Shown: in pieces, positions 18,555 through 26,591 of the stretch
Numbering within the stretch: the first letter of the stretch is position 1
Layout: the number at the start of each line of letters is the position of its first letter
NCBI GenBank assembly: GCA_964622325.1
Contig: CAZUOJ010000007.1
Coordinates: forward strand, 9,581 to 73,580
From: JAJFUB01 sp964622325
GTDB taxonomy: Bacteria > Armatimonadota > Zipacnadia > Zipacnadales > UBA11051
Direction: 5' to 3'
DNA length: 64,000 bases
Program-made: the position numbers and the translations under genes
Notes under the pieces: model-generated
The model's database searches: none
Told to the model about the DNA's origin: nothing
The model's input: only the letters and a program-made list of their open reading frames with translations

Positions 18555-18597
18555 TTTTCTCACCTTTCTTCAAGCGAATATCCCTGTATATATTCTT

Positions 18598-18637
18598 CAG
18601 AAAACATCAAGCCCCTCTTCCAGAGGGGCTTGATGTT
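18598..18637 (-). terminator. Rho-independent terminator
   Basis: AACATCAAGCCCCTC (18603-18617) pairs perfectly over 15 bases with GAGGGGCTTGATGTT (18623-18637), loop TTCCA. Read on the minus strand the stem ends in GTTTTCT, so it terminates the lipoprotein gene that ends at 18668. Confidence 0.85.
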
Positions 18638-18667
18638 ATGTGTCGTTCAGCTTTTGCGGAAAGAAAT

Positions 18668-19783
18668 TTAGCGTGGCCGCTTCGTGCCGCCCGCCCCAGG
18701 CTGATCGCCATCAATCACAATGGGCGGCCAGTCCGAAAGCGGTGTGAGCGTGAAATCACGCGTGATGACTTCTCCCGCCTTCAGTGTGAATCTGTCAAAG
18801 GCCGGCTCATAGCCCTCGGCCCACACGGACATCTGCAAAGAGCCGGCAGGAACATTCAGACAATAGGAGCCATTCGCATCGGTAAGGGTGGCGAAACGGA
18901 AAATCTCGTATGGGGGCGGAACGATGGCGGTGGCGCCAGGCGGCACGAGATTGAGGATATGCGGCGGCGCTGGCTCGGGCAACGGCACCGGCCGCGGCCG
19001 CGGCTTCCATCCACGCTCTGCAAACACTTCCACCAGCGCCCCTTCCAGCGGCTGCACGCCTTCCGCCGTCTGGGCACACACCTGGCCCTGCACTGTCCCC
19101 ACGCCCGGCTCAACCGCCGGCGCCAGCTGGAAATCCGCCACGGCGGTCGTGCCCGGCGACACCCACACAAACGCCACGCCCTGCTCCAGGCCCGGCACAT
19201 TCACTGTCACTACATACGCGCCCTCGGGCACCGCCGGAATCACATAGCTGCCGCGCTCATCCGTAATGGCCCGCAGGACAAGCTCCTCCGCCGGGCGCGG
19301 CCGCACCACGCGGGACTGGCTTTGCCCCATAATGATAAATTCCGGCGCGCTGGGATCGGCAATCACTTCTACGCCCGCAAGCGGCGTCAGCGAGCCATCT
19401 TCTTCCCGCCGCGTCACCAGCCCCGCAATCTGTCCGCCCGTGCTGGGCGTCACGGCGCCAATATCCCTTGTCTTGCCCGGCTCAATATCCACGCGAATAT
19501 GCACGCCAGCCATCCCCGAACGCCCCACAAAGCTCACCGTATGGCTGCCCGCCGGCAAATTGGGCAACACAAACGAACCGTCCGCGTCACAACGAATTTG
19601 CAAGGGCTGCCCGTCCACAAGAATTTGATATTCGGCCGGATTAGAAGCCTGCAGCACGCCCTGCAGCGTCCCCGTTTGTCCGACAGGCGGATTGTCCGCA
19701 GAGCCGCTGCCGCCGCAGCCCCAGAGCATCAGTGCCCCGCCGCCTAAAGCACAACAAAGAAGAACATAATACCATCGCGACAT
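18668..19783 (-). CDS. lipoprotein with carboxypeptidase-regulatory-like domains
   Basis: The 371-residue product has a lipoprotein signal, MSRWYYVLLCCALGGGALML followed by WGCGG, with Cys23 as the likely lipidated residue. Then come three beta-sandwich modules of the CarboxypepD_reg/transthyretin-like type (about 38-105, 113-220 and 230-355). Each carries the GxYxxxxVPxGxYxV-like turn, for example GSYVIPAVPEGAYVV and GSYCLNVPAGSLQM. Such modules mediate binding or display at the cell surface; no enzyme domain is present. AAAGGAG lies upstream of the ATG. It is a single-gene unit closed by the terminator at 18598. Confidence 0.8.
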   Translation of the reverse strand: MSRWYYVLLCCALGGGALMLWGCGGSGSADNPPVGQTGTLQGVLQASNPAEYQILVDGQPLQIRCDADGSFVLPNLPAGSHTVSFVGRSGMAGVHIRVDIEPGKTRDIGAVTPSTGGQIAGLVTRREEDGSLTPLAGVEVIADPSAPEFIIMGQSQSRVVRPRPAEELVLRAITDERGSYVIPAVPEGAYVVTVNVPGLEQGVAFVWVSPGTTAVADFQLAPAVEPGVGTVQGQVCAQTAEGVQPLEGALVEVFAERGWKPRPRPVPLPEPAPPHILNLVPPGATAIVPPPYEIFRFATLTDANGSYCLNVPAGSLQMSVWAEGYEPAFDRFTLKAGEVITRDFTLTPLSDWPPIVIDGDQPGAGGTKRPR

Positions 19784-19935
19784 GCTGCTTCGCTCCTTTC
19801 ACCTTTGATTTCTGAAGCTGCTTTTGAGACGGCGATATAGCCTAAAATGTTCCCGGCTTCCTGTAATTTTTGCCAGGGACGAGCTATTCCTGAGGCTATG
19901 TCCTTCCACGCCCAGGATATGCCCCGGAGCGCCTG

Positions 19936-20283
19936 TCAGGCGGTGGCGCGGAACTTTATGCCCGGCACTTCGGGCCAGACTTTGCCGCAGGTCACGCATA
20001 AAAGATAGCCCTTGGGCACGCGCTCGCTGTGATGCACCGTGCCATGACACAGAGGATAGGGGCAACGGCCTGACAGGAGGCGCTGGGCGCGTTCGGCTAA
20101 GCTGCGCAGCGTCGCCGCCAGCGCCCACAAAAAGAGCAATGCTAGAACAAGCAGCAAAAAAGTGCGCCCGCCGCCCAGGCGTTCGGCCGGCAGCCCAATG
20201 AAGCCTGCCCCAAGCAGAACAAGGGGAATCCCGACCCGAAGCACATCTGCCTTCGCAATCAGCCGCAGCATCGCTTGCCTCAT
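19936..20283 (-). CDS. small membrane protein with C-terminal zinc ribbon, function unknown
   Basis: The 115-residue protein has two adjacent hydrophobic segments, VGIPLVLLGAGFIGL and RTFLLLVLALLFLWALAATL, followed by a cytoplasmic zinc-ribbon-like tail: CPYPLCHGTVHHSERVPKG, then LLCVTCGKVW (C-x4-C ... C-x2-C). I do not recognise a named family. The start is supported by GGAGGGATGAGCC before the ATG. A longer frame on the same strand in another phase (19799-20398) is rejected as a shadow. Upstream is a 330-base gap, so it probably has its own promoter. Confidence 0.65.
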   Translation of the reverse strand: MRQAMLRLIAKADVLRVGIPLVLLGAGFIGLPAERLGGGRTFLLLVLALLFLWALAATLRSLAERAQRLLSGRCPYPLCHGTVHHSERVPKGYLLCVTCGKVWPEVPGIKFRATA

Positions 20284-20613
20284 GGCTCATCCCTCCACAG
20301 CCAGAGTTTGAATTGTCCGCGCACGCCTCGAAACTCCGCTTATTTTTGCTCCATTTTCGGCTTCTTGCGTCTGCCGAACATCGGCCGAATTTTGTCACGC
20401 CTAAGAGGGAAAAGTGCTCAACCTCAGAGATATTGCCGCAAGCGAAGCTATGGCGTCAGGCAGCTTTCCAAACGCGAAGCGAGCTTTATTTTTTTACTTC
20501 AGGGCAACTGTATATATCCTCCTGTTGCTATCCCGGATGTCTGCCATATTCCGAGTTTGGCCTTGGCATTGGGAGCGCCTGCAAGGAACGCCCCTGCCAG
20601 CCTGCTTTGTGTG
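20284..20613. other. intergenic region without recognised gene
   Basis: This stretch separates the stop of the PurS-like gene from the start of the zinc-ribbon gene, both on the minus strand. I see no family match in any frame, no convincing intrinsic terminator and no clear promoter hexamer pair. Frames that cross it are extensions of shadows. Confidence 0.5.
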
Positions 20614-21132
20614 CTACCATATTTCATAATCTTGAAAATGCGGATTGACAAGCAAGCCCTGCTCCAGAGATTTTGTCTCCGCAATTTCCTGCGCCACTTG
20701 CCGTGCCTCCTCCGCACTAGGGGCTTCCAGCACCAGCGTCCACAATTGGCCCTTTGTAAGGCCCTGCACGCGCTCTCCATAGCCCAGCCGGCCCTGCAAA
20801 GCCTGCAGCATCCCTTCCGCCGAGCCATCGTGGGGATCCGTGACCAGGACATGCACAACATGCCCGGCGTTGGCGGCGCCTGCCTGATGCTGCCGCATAA
20901 TCTCATAGACATGCTTGTTGGGATTGACAAATAAATTTGTCTTTTCCGCTAATTCCCGGACTAAGGCCTCGGCCTCTTCCTCCGTCGCCACATTTAAGGC
21001 GAAACGATAATAATCCGCCCGCCGCAGCTCCTTGAGCTGCGTGTAGCCCATATTCCGCCGCAGCGCGTTGGCGGCAGTCAACGCCGTCACATCCGGAATT
21101 TTAAGCCGTACCAGCAATTCCATAATTTTCAT
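20614..21132 (-). CDS. tandem PurS-like protein (two PurS-fold halves)
   Basis: The 172-residue protein appears to be an internal duplication of the PurS fold. Residues 1-80 run from VRLKIPDVTALTAANALRRN through TEEEAEALVRELAEKTNLFV to NPNKHVYEI. Residues 92-172 run from VLVTDPHDGSAEGMLQALQG through SAEEARQVAQEIAETKSLEQ to VNPHFQDYEIW. Both halves share the EEA..(L/V)..E(I/L)AE and VNP-x3-YEI endings of PurS, the roughly 80-residue structural subunit of FGAM synthetase. No purL or purQ is nearby, so a purine role is only inferred. AAGGAG precedes the ATG by 6 bases and a small hairpin lies in the leader. Confidence 0.7.
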   Translation of the reverse strand: MKIMELLVRLKIPDVTALTAANALRRNMGYTQLKELRRADYYRFALNVATEEEAEALVRELAEKTNLFVNPNKHVYEIMRQHQAGAANAGHVVHVLVTDPHDGSAEGMLQALQGRLGYGERVQGLTKGQLWTLVLEAPSAEEARQVAQEIAETKSLEQGLLVNPHFQDYEIW

Positions 21133-21147
21133 CTGCTACTCCTTCAC

Positions 21148-21164
21148 AAAGTGGCCGCCACTTT
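21148..21164 (-). promoter_or_regulatory. leader hairpin before the PurS-like gene
   Basis: AAAGTGG-CCG-CCACTTT forms a perfect 7-base-pair hairpin a few bases upstream of the AAGGAG ribosome site of the minus-strand gene. It could modulate translation; no known riboswitch consensus is recognised. Confidence 0.3.
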
Positions 21165-21232
21165 CGCCCCTGTGCATTATTCTTTTCGCAAAAATTTATG
21201 TTTATTTTTTTATTTGAACAGGAGCTTCCTTT

Positions 21233-21261
21233 TTGGCAAAGAATGCTATATTTATTATATT
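21233..21261 (+). promoter_or_regulatory. candidate promoter of the methyltransferase gene
   Basis: TTGGCA (21233-21238) is followed after 17 bases by TATATT (21256-21261) within an AT-rich stretch, about 50 bases before the ATG at 21314. Confidence 0.45.
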
Positions 21262-21313
21262 ATAAGCGGAAGCCCGCAGGATGTAAAAAAGAAAAAGAGC
21301 TAAAGGGACGCTT

Positions 21314-21964
21314 ATGGCGGATTTTAATCTGAATATGGAAGCCGAAGAGATGGAGCAGCGGCTGGGCGCCGAGCTGTCCGAAGTCGTGAAATATGCCGTC
21401 CAGCTTTTAGAGCGGGCGGGGGCCTATACGGTTTTGTGCCCGGCCTGCGGATCCGGCGAGGACAGTGTTTTTTTGGCGCGGCGGGGCTTTCGCGTGACTG
21501 CGTTTGACATTTCCTCCTGGACGAGTCGCCGCATTAATCGGATGGCGGAGCGCTGGGGGGCTTCTGTGGACAGCTTCACGGACGACATCATTAGCCCTCG
21601 CCGCCCCTGGCGCCGCTTTGACGCCATCTTTTCGCACAATATTCTCCATCAGCTTTCAGCGCTCTATCGGCGCGTGCTTTTGCGCAATTTCCATCGCGCG
21701 CTCAAATTAGGCGGGATTTTGATTGTTTCTGTCCTGTCGGCCGAAGACGAACGCTACGGCTATGGCCGCCAGCTGGAGCCGGACACTTTTGATTTGGGCA
21801 CGGGCGAAGGCCTGCATTTTTATTCCCTGCCCGAACTGCACGAAGAATTGAGTCAATTTTTTGAAGTCACGCAGATTGAAGAAATGGAAGAAACGCATTG
21901 GACATACGGCGGCAAGCAGCGCTATCGGCTGCTTGTGGCGGCTGCTATGAAAACTTCCGAGTGA
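21314..21964 (+). CDS. class I SAM-dependent methyltransferase
   Basis: The 216-residue protein has motif I in VLCPACGSGEDSVFLARRGF, the strand-2 acidic residue in VTAFDISSWTS, and a motif-III-like FDAIFSHNILHQLSALYR followed by RALKLGGILIVSVLS. This is the YcgJ/UbiE-like soluble fold; the substrate is unknown. AAAGGGA lies just upstream of the ATG and a candidate promoter is at 21233. It stands alone, divergent from the PurS-like gene and convergent with the aminotransferase gene. Confidence 0.82.
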   Translation: MADFNLNMEAEEMEQRLGAELSEVVKYAVQLLERAGAYTVLCPACGSGEDSVFLARRGFRVTAFDISSWTSRRINRMAERWGASVDSFTDDIISPRRPWRRFDAIFSHNILHQLSALYRRVLLRNFHRALKLGGILIVSVLSAEDERYGYGRQLEPDTFDLGTGEGLHFYSLPELHEELSQFFEVTQIEEMEETHWTYGGKQRYRLLVAAAMKTSE

Positions 21965-22310
21965 AATGCTGCCCCGCTTCTTCGCGAGGAGATGTGGCCT
22001 TCGCCCCCAGCCTGCGTGTTTCATTCCAGCTGCTTTGTATCCCCGCGGCCATAGGATTGTGGACGCTCCCCTCTTGTCGTGTAATAGCTTGTCGTGAGAG
22101 AGCCTCTTTTCAAAAGCGTGAAGCCGCCTTTTCCCGGCGGCTTCGAGCTGTGCCTTACAGCGGCTGCGTTTCCTATCCGGCTGTCCTGCGCCCCGCCTTA
22201 ACAATTTATGACTGATTAATCGCTCCGCTTCCTTTGCTAGGCGCTCCCAACTAAGATTGTTTTCGGGCTTGGGCAGCAAGCGCCAGGGCCGAACAGGGCG
22301 GCCCCTTGTT
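21965..22310. other. convergent intergenic region with a hairpin
   Basis: No coding frame is supported here. GAAGCCGCC (22120-22128) and GGCGGCTTC (22136-22144) form a perfect 9-base-pair hairpin with loop TTTTCCC. On the minus strand it is followed by ACGCTTTTG, a weak U-tract, so it may terminate the aminotransferase operon. Confidence 0.4.
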
Positions 22311-23633
22311 TTAACGCCGTTGAAATAATCCGGCGCTGCCTTCGACAGCTTCGCCCTCGCGGCCAAAGGCGGCGATAAGCTCATCCGCATGTTCAGCGAC
22401 TTTGCGGAACGCGAGCGCATGCTCCTCAATGATCTGGGGCCGATAATGCTTGAACCAGGGAACGCTATAACACCATTCTTGCATTTTCTCCGTGACAGGC
22501 AGGCTGCCCGGCCCCTGGCGCACATCGCGATTCGCATGCGCAATCCGCGTGGGCTTGCCATGCCCGTAAATGTCCGCCTCATTGTAAAGCGGATGCAGAT
22601 GCAGAGGGAAATTGCAGCCTGGACTTGTGGGGCAGCCCTCGGCATTCACAGCCTTGCAGAAAATAGAAACATGCAGCCCATCCAGCTCCTCAGGCCGATA
22701 CAGCCCGTGGGCGGCGTACCAGCCGCCGCAATGACTGCCGGAATCCTTCGGCGGCCGATGGGCACGCAGGCCCGGCACGCCCTCCAGCAAATCCCAGAAA
22801 TAATTCATCGCCTTCAGGATTTCTTCCATCCGCTCCCGATAATGCCGCAATTGCACGCGCCCCACTGCCGAGGAGAGCTGATGCATGCGATATTTGTAGC
22901 CGCCCCAGGGCAAGCCCGCAAAACGCTTCAGCGTCGGATCCGTAAGCTGCCCTGTGCGCTCATAATGCCCCCAGGCCACCGCCCGCTCATACAAATAATC
23001 ATCATCCGTCAAGATAAAGCCGCCTTCGCCCACTGGCAACGCCTTGCCCGACATCGTGCTCATTGCATTGATATGGCCAAAAGTCCCGCACAGCTTCCCT
23101 TTCCACATCGCCCCATGCGCATGCGACACATCCTCAATCACAATGAGATTATGCTTCTCGGCAATTTTCATAATGGCATCCATATTGCACGGATAGCCGC
23201 AATAATGCACCGGAATGATGGCTTTTGTGCGCTCTGTGATGCGATGCTCGATATCATTGGGATCAATGCACATTGTGTCCCGTTCTACATCCGCAAACAC
23301 TACTGTCGCGCCCAGGGAAAAAGCCGGCAGATTTGTAGCCCAATAAGTGAGCGACACGCTGATGACTTCATCGCCCACGCCAATGCCGGCCGCCCACATC
23401 GCCGACTGCAAAGCGGCCGTGCCCGTGTTGCACGCCAGCGCATGCTTGACGCCAAACCATTCGGCCATTTCCTTTTCAAATTCCATCGTCACATCCGTGC
23501 CGGACATCGCGCCGCGGCGCAAGACTTCCAAACACGCCTCTTCGTCTTCTTTTGTGATGATAGGCCATGTGAACATATCTTCCACAGGCGTCTGCACTGC
23601 CTTCGGCCCACCTAAAATAGCTAATTCCGACAT
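22311..23633 (-). CDS. DegT/DnrJ/EryC1/StrS-family PLP aminotransferase
   Basis: The 440-residue protein has the fold-type-I aminotransferase features of the DegT family: an N-terminal WP(I/V)..E-type region, ALACNTGTAALQSAMWAAGI, VIPVHYCGYPCNMD, IVIEDVSHAHGAMWKG with the PLP-contacting Asp, and the Schiff-base Lys in STMSGKALPVGEGGFILTDD. Members aminate keto-sugars or make AHBA-like and other amino products. A strong AAGGAAGGAG site precedes the ATG. It is the last gene of a minus-strand set with two amidohydrolase-family genes. The presence of the Lys argues for a true enzyme; the substrate is unknown. Confidence 0.9.
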   Translation of the reverse strand: MSELAILGGPKAVQTPVEDMFTWPIITKEDEEACLEVLRRGAMSGTDVTMEFEKEMAEWFGVKHALACNTGTAALQSAMWAAGIGVGDEVISVSLTYWATNLPAFSLGATVVFADVERDTMCIDPNDIEHRITERTKAIIPVHYCGYPCNMDAIMKIAEKHNLIVIEDVSHAHGAMWKGKLCGTFGHINAMSTMSGKALPVGEGGFILTDDDYLYERAVAWGHYERTGQLTDPTLKRFAGLPWGGYKYRMHQLSSAVGRVQLRHYRERMEEILKAMNYFWDLLEGVPGLRAHRPPKDSGSHCGGWYAAHGLYRPEELDGLHVSIFCKAVNAEGCPTSPGCNFPLHLHPLYNEADIYGHGKPTRIAHANRDVRQGPGSLPVTEKMQEWCYSVPWFKHYRPQIIEEHALAFRKVAEHADELIAAFGREGEAVEGSAGLFQRR

Positions 23634-23793
23634 GCGACTCCTTCCTTTCCTGTTCCTTATTTTCTTTGGATCCTGTTATCAAAATAATCTGGCTTAAAAA
23701 CGCCCCTGTGGCTTCATTCGCCTCCAATTCACTTTCTTGTGTTGTATTCCTGCCAGATTTTTTAAATAAGACACAGGCATTTTCCAAGCTTTT

Positions 23794-24621
23794 TCAGCTT
23801 TTTCCGGCATATGTCTCCAGCCGAAATATCCGTTTGGCATTTAAGCCCAGAATCAGCCGCTTTTGTTCGTCGGAAAGGCGCGCCATGAGAATCCGCCCCA
23901 GGCCCGGGCGGGGATCTATAAACGGATTGTCTGTGCCCCACAGGATGCGTTCCGCGCCCACGCGCCGCACCATTTCGACAATGGCGTCATAATACAGGCC
24001 TGAGCCTGTTGTGTCCAGCATAATGTTGGGATATTGCTGCGCTAAGGCGCAATTAGTGTCAATCGCCGCCCAGCCGCTGGCCGCATGCCCAATGATAAAT
24101 GTGACACGGGGGAAACGCTTGGCCAGCGCCGGCAATGTCTCCTCGCCGTCGATTTTGCTGCCTGTCCAATTATGCGACAAAATGGGCCGCTCTTTTTCCT
24201 GACAATATTCAAATACAGGATAATAATGGGGATGATTGGCGTCGGCTTGATGGCAGGCGGGATGCAGCTTAAAGCCCACAATGCCGCCATGTGTGTCCCA
24301 ATAGGCGATTTCGGCTTCTATTTCCTCCCGGGGATAATTGGGATTAATCGTTACATAAGGCACAAGCCGCCCGGGATATTGCGCCGCTGCAGCATAGGCG
24401 GCGCGATTTCCGCGCCGATAATCCGGCCCAATGCAAATATGAGGGGCAATTATCGTGACATCAATGCCCAGCAAATCCATAGCGTGGATCATGGATTCCG
24501 GCGTTCCCTGCTCGGGAATGTGAAAATTGTGCCAGGGCCCCATATGTCCGTGCGCATCCACGATAAATTCATTTTGCAAGGGCTCGCCTTTCAGGCAAGC
24601 AGTTCGCAAATCCCCGCTCAC
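23794..24621 (-). CDS. amidohydrolase-family protein (metal site intact)
   Basis: The protein shows the full TIM-barrel amidohydrolase-2 metal set: VDAHGHMG (HxH), VGFKLHPACH, ILSHNWTG, FIIGHAASGW and the catalytic Asp in ILWGTDNPF. It belongs to the ACMSD/uracil-decarboxylase-like branch, so hydrolysis or decarboxylation of a carboxylate or lactone is likely. The frame is open to 24828. GTG 24621 is preferred because AAAGGAGG lies 7 bases before it; ATG 24642 with a weaker AGGA site is the alternative. It follows a degenerate paralogue by about 40 bases and precedes the DegT aminotransferase, suggesting one pathway. Confidence 0.85.
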   Translation of the reverse strand: MSGDLRTACLKGEPLQNEFIVDAHGHMGPWHNFHIPEQGTPESMIHAMDLLGIDVTIIAPHICIGPDYRRGNRAAYAAAAQYPGRLVPYVTINPNYPREEIEAEIAYWDTHGGIVGFKLHPACHQADANHPHYYPVFEYCQEKERPILSHNWTGSKIDGEETLPALAKRFPRVTFIIGHAASGWAAIDTNCALAQQYPNIMLDTTGSGLYYDAIVEMVRRVGAERILWGTDNPFIDPRPGLGRILMARLSDEQKRLILGLNAKRIFRLETYAGKS

Positions 24622-24662
24622 AGGCCTGCCTCCTTTTTCCATCTCTTTTATTCCTAAGACTT

Positions 24663-25436
24663 TTATTCCCCTGCCACGCCCAACAATCGGGCCAGATTCC
24701 CGCCGGCAATCAGCTGTTTGCTTTCCCAGGGCAATTCGGCGTATGTAATTTGCGCTATAGGCCCTCCGCCGTCCAAAAGCGGCAGGCCTGTGCCAAACAC
24801 AAGCCGTTCGGGCCCAAAGCGCCGACACACATCCTCCAGCCCCCGCATAATTTGATATGTGGCTATTTCTAAATATAAATTATCGTGCTTTTCCCACAGG
24901 GGATAAATGTAGCGATTTATCCGATAAGAGGTGGCTAATAAAATGACAGGCAAGGACGGATATGTGTGGAGGATGTGGGCTAATTCATTCCATTCAATTT
25001 GCGCCAATTCTATCAGCAAGGGAATCTGAAAATCCGCCAGGGCCTGGAGCGTGGGGCCCAGGCACCAATCACTGAATACATATTGATGGGCTTTCGGATA
25101 TGCCCGGGCCGCGCCATGGAACTGCTTGATTTGCTTTGCCAAGGCTTGGGGCGGAGGCATTTCCGCTGTAGCATGAGGCAGCACCACAAAGCAGGGAAAC
25201 AGGCGCTCGCAGCCCTGAATCTCTTCGAGCAGTTGCTGATTGCCGCTGGGGGCGTCCCATTCCACGGCAAAGGCATGATACACAAGCGCCCGCTCTATGC
25301 CCAAATAATCCATTTCCGCCAGCAGTCCCGGCACCTCTAAAATATGCTCCGGCCGCACAACGCTTGCGCGCCCCACGCGCATATTGCAATCAAAAAAGGA
25401 GAGCGCCTTCGGCCTGTCGCCTGCAGGCTCTGTCAT
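24663..25436 (-). CDS. amidohydrolase-like protein lacking key metal ligands
   Basis: The 257-residue protein follows the same barrel plan as its neighbour but the metal site is degraded. The N-terminal HxH position reads FDCNMRVG and the final catalytic Asp position reads FGTGLPLLDGG instead of (W/F)GTD. It still has the barrel strands LVYHAFAVEWD, PLLIELAQIEWNELAHIL and DNLYLEIATY. It may be a non-catalytic partner or work by another mechanism. ATG 25436 is chosen, with CGGAGG 8 bases upstream; TTG 25475 is an alternative. First gene of the minus-strand set. Confidence 0.75.
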   Translation of the reverse strand: MTEPAGDRPKALSFFDCNMRVGRASVVRPEHILEVPGLLAEMDYLGIERALVYHAFAVEWDAPSGNQQLLEEIQGCERLFPCFVVLPHATAEMPPPQALAKQIKQFHGAARAYPKAHQYVFSDWCLGPTLQALADFQIPLLIELAQIEWNELAHILHTYPSLPVILLATSYRINRYIYPLWEKHDNLYLEIATYQIMRGLEDVCRRFGPERLVFGTGLPLLDGGGPIAQITYAELPWESKQLIAGGNLARLLGVAGE

Positions 25437-25665
25437 CACAGTAGCCTCCGAAAGAAAGACTTTGCTCGATTCCAATTCATTTTTGTGGGCATGTATTTAA
25501 TTCGCTGCCGAAAACACAAAGCCTTCCTTTATGGACGCCTAATGATTACAATAATTCTGTCCAAAGCCTGAAAACGAGCTTTCCCTTTGTTTCTGCTTTT
25601 TACAGTCTGAGCGTGGCAAAATGTCTGGAAAACTTTAAAGCCATTTGCACAAAGGAGGCCTAAAT

Positions 25666-26253
25666 ATGGCTAAGAAAGTAGTTGCTTTGCTCGGCAGCCC
25701 GCGTCCCCAAAGCAACAGCACAGCCCTGGCGCAAATTTTTATGAAAACTGCTACGGAGCTCGGCGCGGAATGTCAGGCTTTTTCGCTGTACAAAATGAAA
25801 TATAGCGGCTGCATAGCCTGCCGTGGCTGCAAAACAACATCCGAAGAATGTGTGCTGCGGGATGATTTGACAGAAGCGCTGCGCGCCATTCGGGACGCTG
25901 ATGTGTTGATATTGGCTTCGCCTGTCTATTTTGGGCAGATTACAGGGCCTTTGAAGTGCGCCTATGATCGGATGTATTCCTTTTTGCCGCCGACATATGT
26001 GAAGCCCGAAGGGCCCCGAACGCGCTTGGCGCCCGGCAAGCATTGTGTGATTATCCTCACACAGGGCAGCCCCAATCCAGAAGATCATGCCGATGTCGCC
26101 AAGCCCTATGAGCATTTTTGCAGCCCCCGCTGGCTGGGCTTTGAGCAAACACATATAATACGGGGGCTGGGCCTGGGCGCGCCTGGCGACGCCGAAGCCA
26201 ACACGGAATTGTGCCAGCAAGTGGAGACGCTGGCGCGGCAGCTTTTAGCATAA
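25666..26253 (+). CDS. NADPH-dependent FMN reductase / iron-sulfur flavoprotein-like
   Basis: The 195-residue flavodoxin-fold protein has the FMN phosphate loop ALLGSPRPQSNSTALAQIF, the Cys motif CIACRGCKTTSEECVLRDD typical of the iron-sulfur flavoprotein/NAD(P)H reductase family, and the flavin-contacting ADVLILASPVYFGQITGPLK. It probably moves electrons from NAD(P)H to a quinone or other acceptor. AAAGGAGG precedes ATG 25666, making the upstream in-frame ATG at 25645 unlikely. It is divergent from the amidohydrolase operon and followed by a probable small RNA/terminator region. Confidence 0.85.
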   Translation: MAKKVVALLGSPRPQSNSTALAQIFMKTATELGAECQAFSLYKMKYSGCIACRGCKTTSEECVLRDDLTEALRAIRDADVLILASPVYFGQITGPLKCAYDRMYSFLPPTYVKPEGPRTRLAPGKHCVIILTQGSPNPEDHADVAKPYEHFCSPRWLGFEQTHIIRGLGLGAPGDAEANTELCQQVETLARQLLA

Positions 26254-26355
26254 GCGGCTCTTTTATTTGCATTTGTTTGTTTATTTGTTTGTTGTTTGTA
26301 TGTAAGGAAAAGGCGCGAAGGATTTTCGTTCAATCTTTGCGCATATAATACGCTT

Positions 26356-26467
26356 GGGCAATGCCCCAAATCTAGCTCTGTGGCGAAGAAGCGCCGTTTA
26401 TTCTACCATAAAATAAAATGATTAAAGCCCTCGTGTGTTCTGGCACAAAGAGGGCTTTCTCTTTTTA
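26356..26467 (+). ncRNA. possible small RNA between a TATAAT box and a terminator
   Basis: Downstream of TATAAT (26344-26349) come a TTGGG/CCCAA hairpin, a GGCG-AAGAAG-CGCC hairpin (26382-26395) and a terminator hairpin with U-tract. This order would give a transcript of about 110 bases. The -35 element is weak and no RNA family is recognised, so it could simply be the trailer of the FMN reductase gene. Confidence 0.22.
26424..26467 (+). terminator. Rho-independent terminator
   Basis: AAAGCCCTC (26424-26432) pairs with GAGGGCTTT (26450-26458), with a 17-base loop, followed by CTCTTTTTATTT. It closes the FMN reductase unit or a small RNA. Confidence 0.8.
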
Positions 26468-26591
26468 TTTGCTCTTCAAAATATATTCAGCAGGAATTCG
26501 TTAAATGGATAAAGAAAAATGCAAAAGCAAAATTTTTTGCCTGAGAGCTATAAAAAGAAGCTGCAAGTTCAGCAAAGAGGAGGACTGACAA

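Larger units (their letters stand above)
26254..26591. other. intergenic region with promoter-like and hairpin elements
   Basis: It contains a T-rich TTTG repeat stretch (about 26268-26302), a perfect TATAAT at 26344-26349, short hairpins at 26354-26369 and 26382-26395, and the intrinsic terminator at 26424-26467. The last 120 bases are AT-rich and lead into the ribosome site of the next gene. No protein-coding frame is supported. Confidence 0.5.

Noticed and set aside
18638..19747. 369-codon plus-strand frame
   Set aside because: Antisense to the lipoprotein gene; Arg/His-rich without domains.
19799..20398. 199-codon minus-strand frame overlapping the zinc-ribbon gene
   Set aside because: The alternative frame at 19936-20283 has a proper ribosome site, membrane helices and a zinc ribbon; this one has none.
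22389..23615. 408-codon plus-strand frame
   Set aside because: Antisense to the DegT aminotransferase, which has its PLP lysine and a strong ribosome site.
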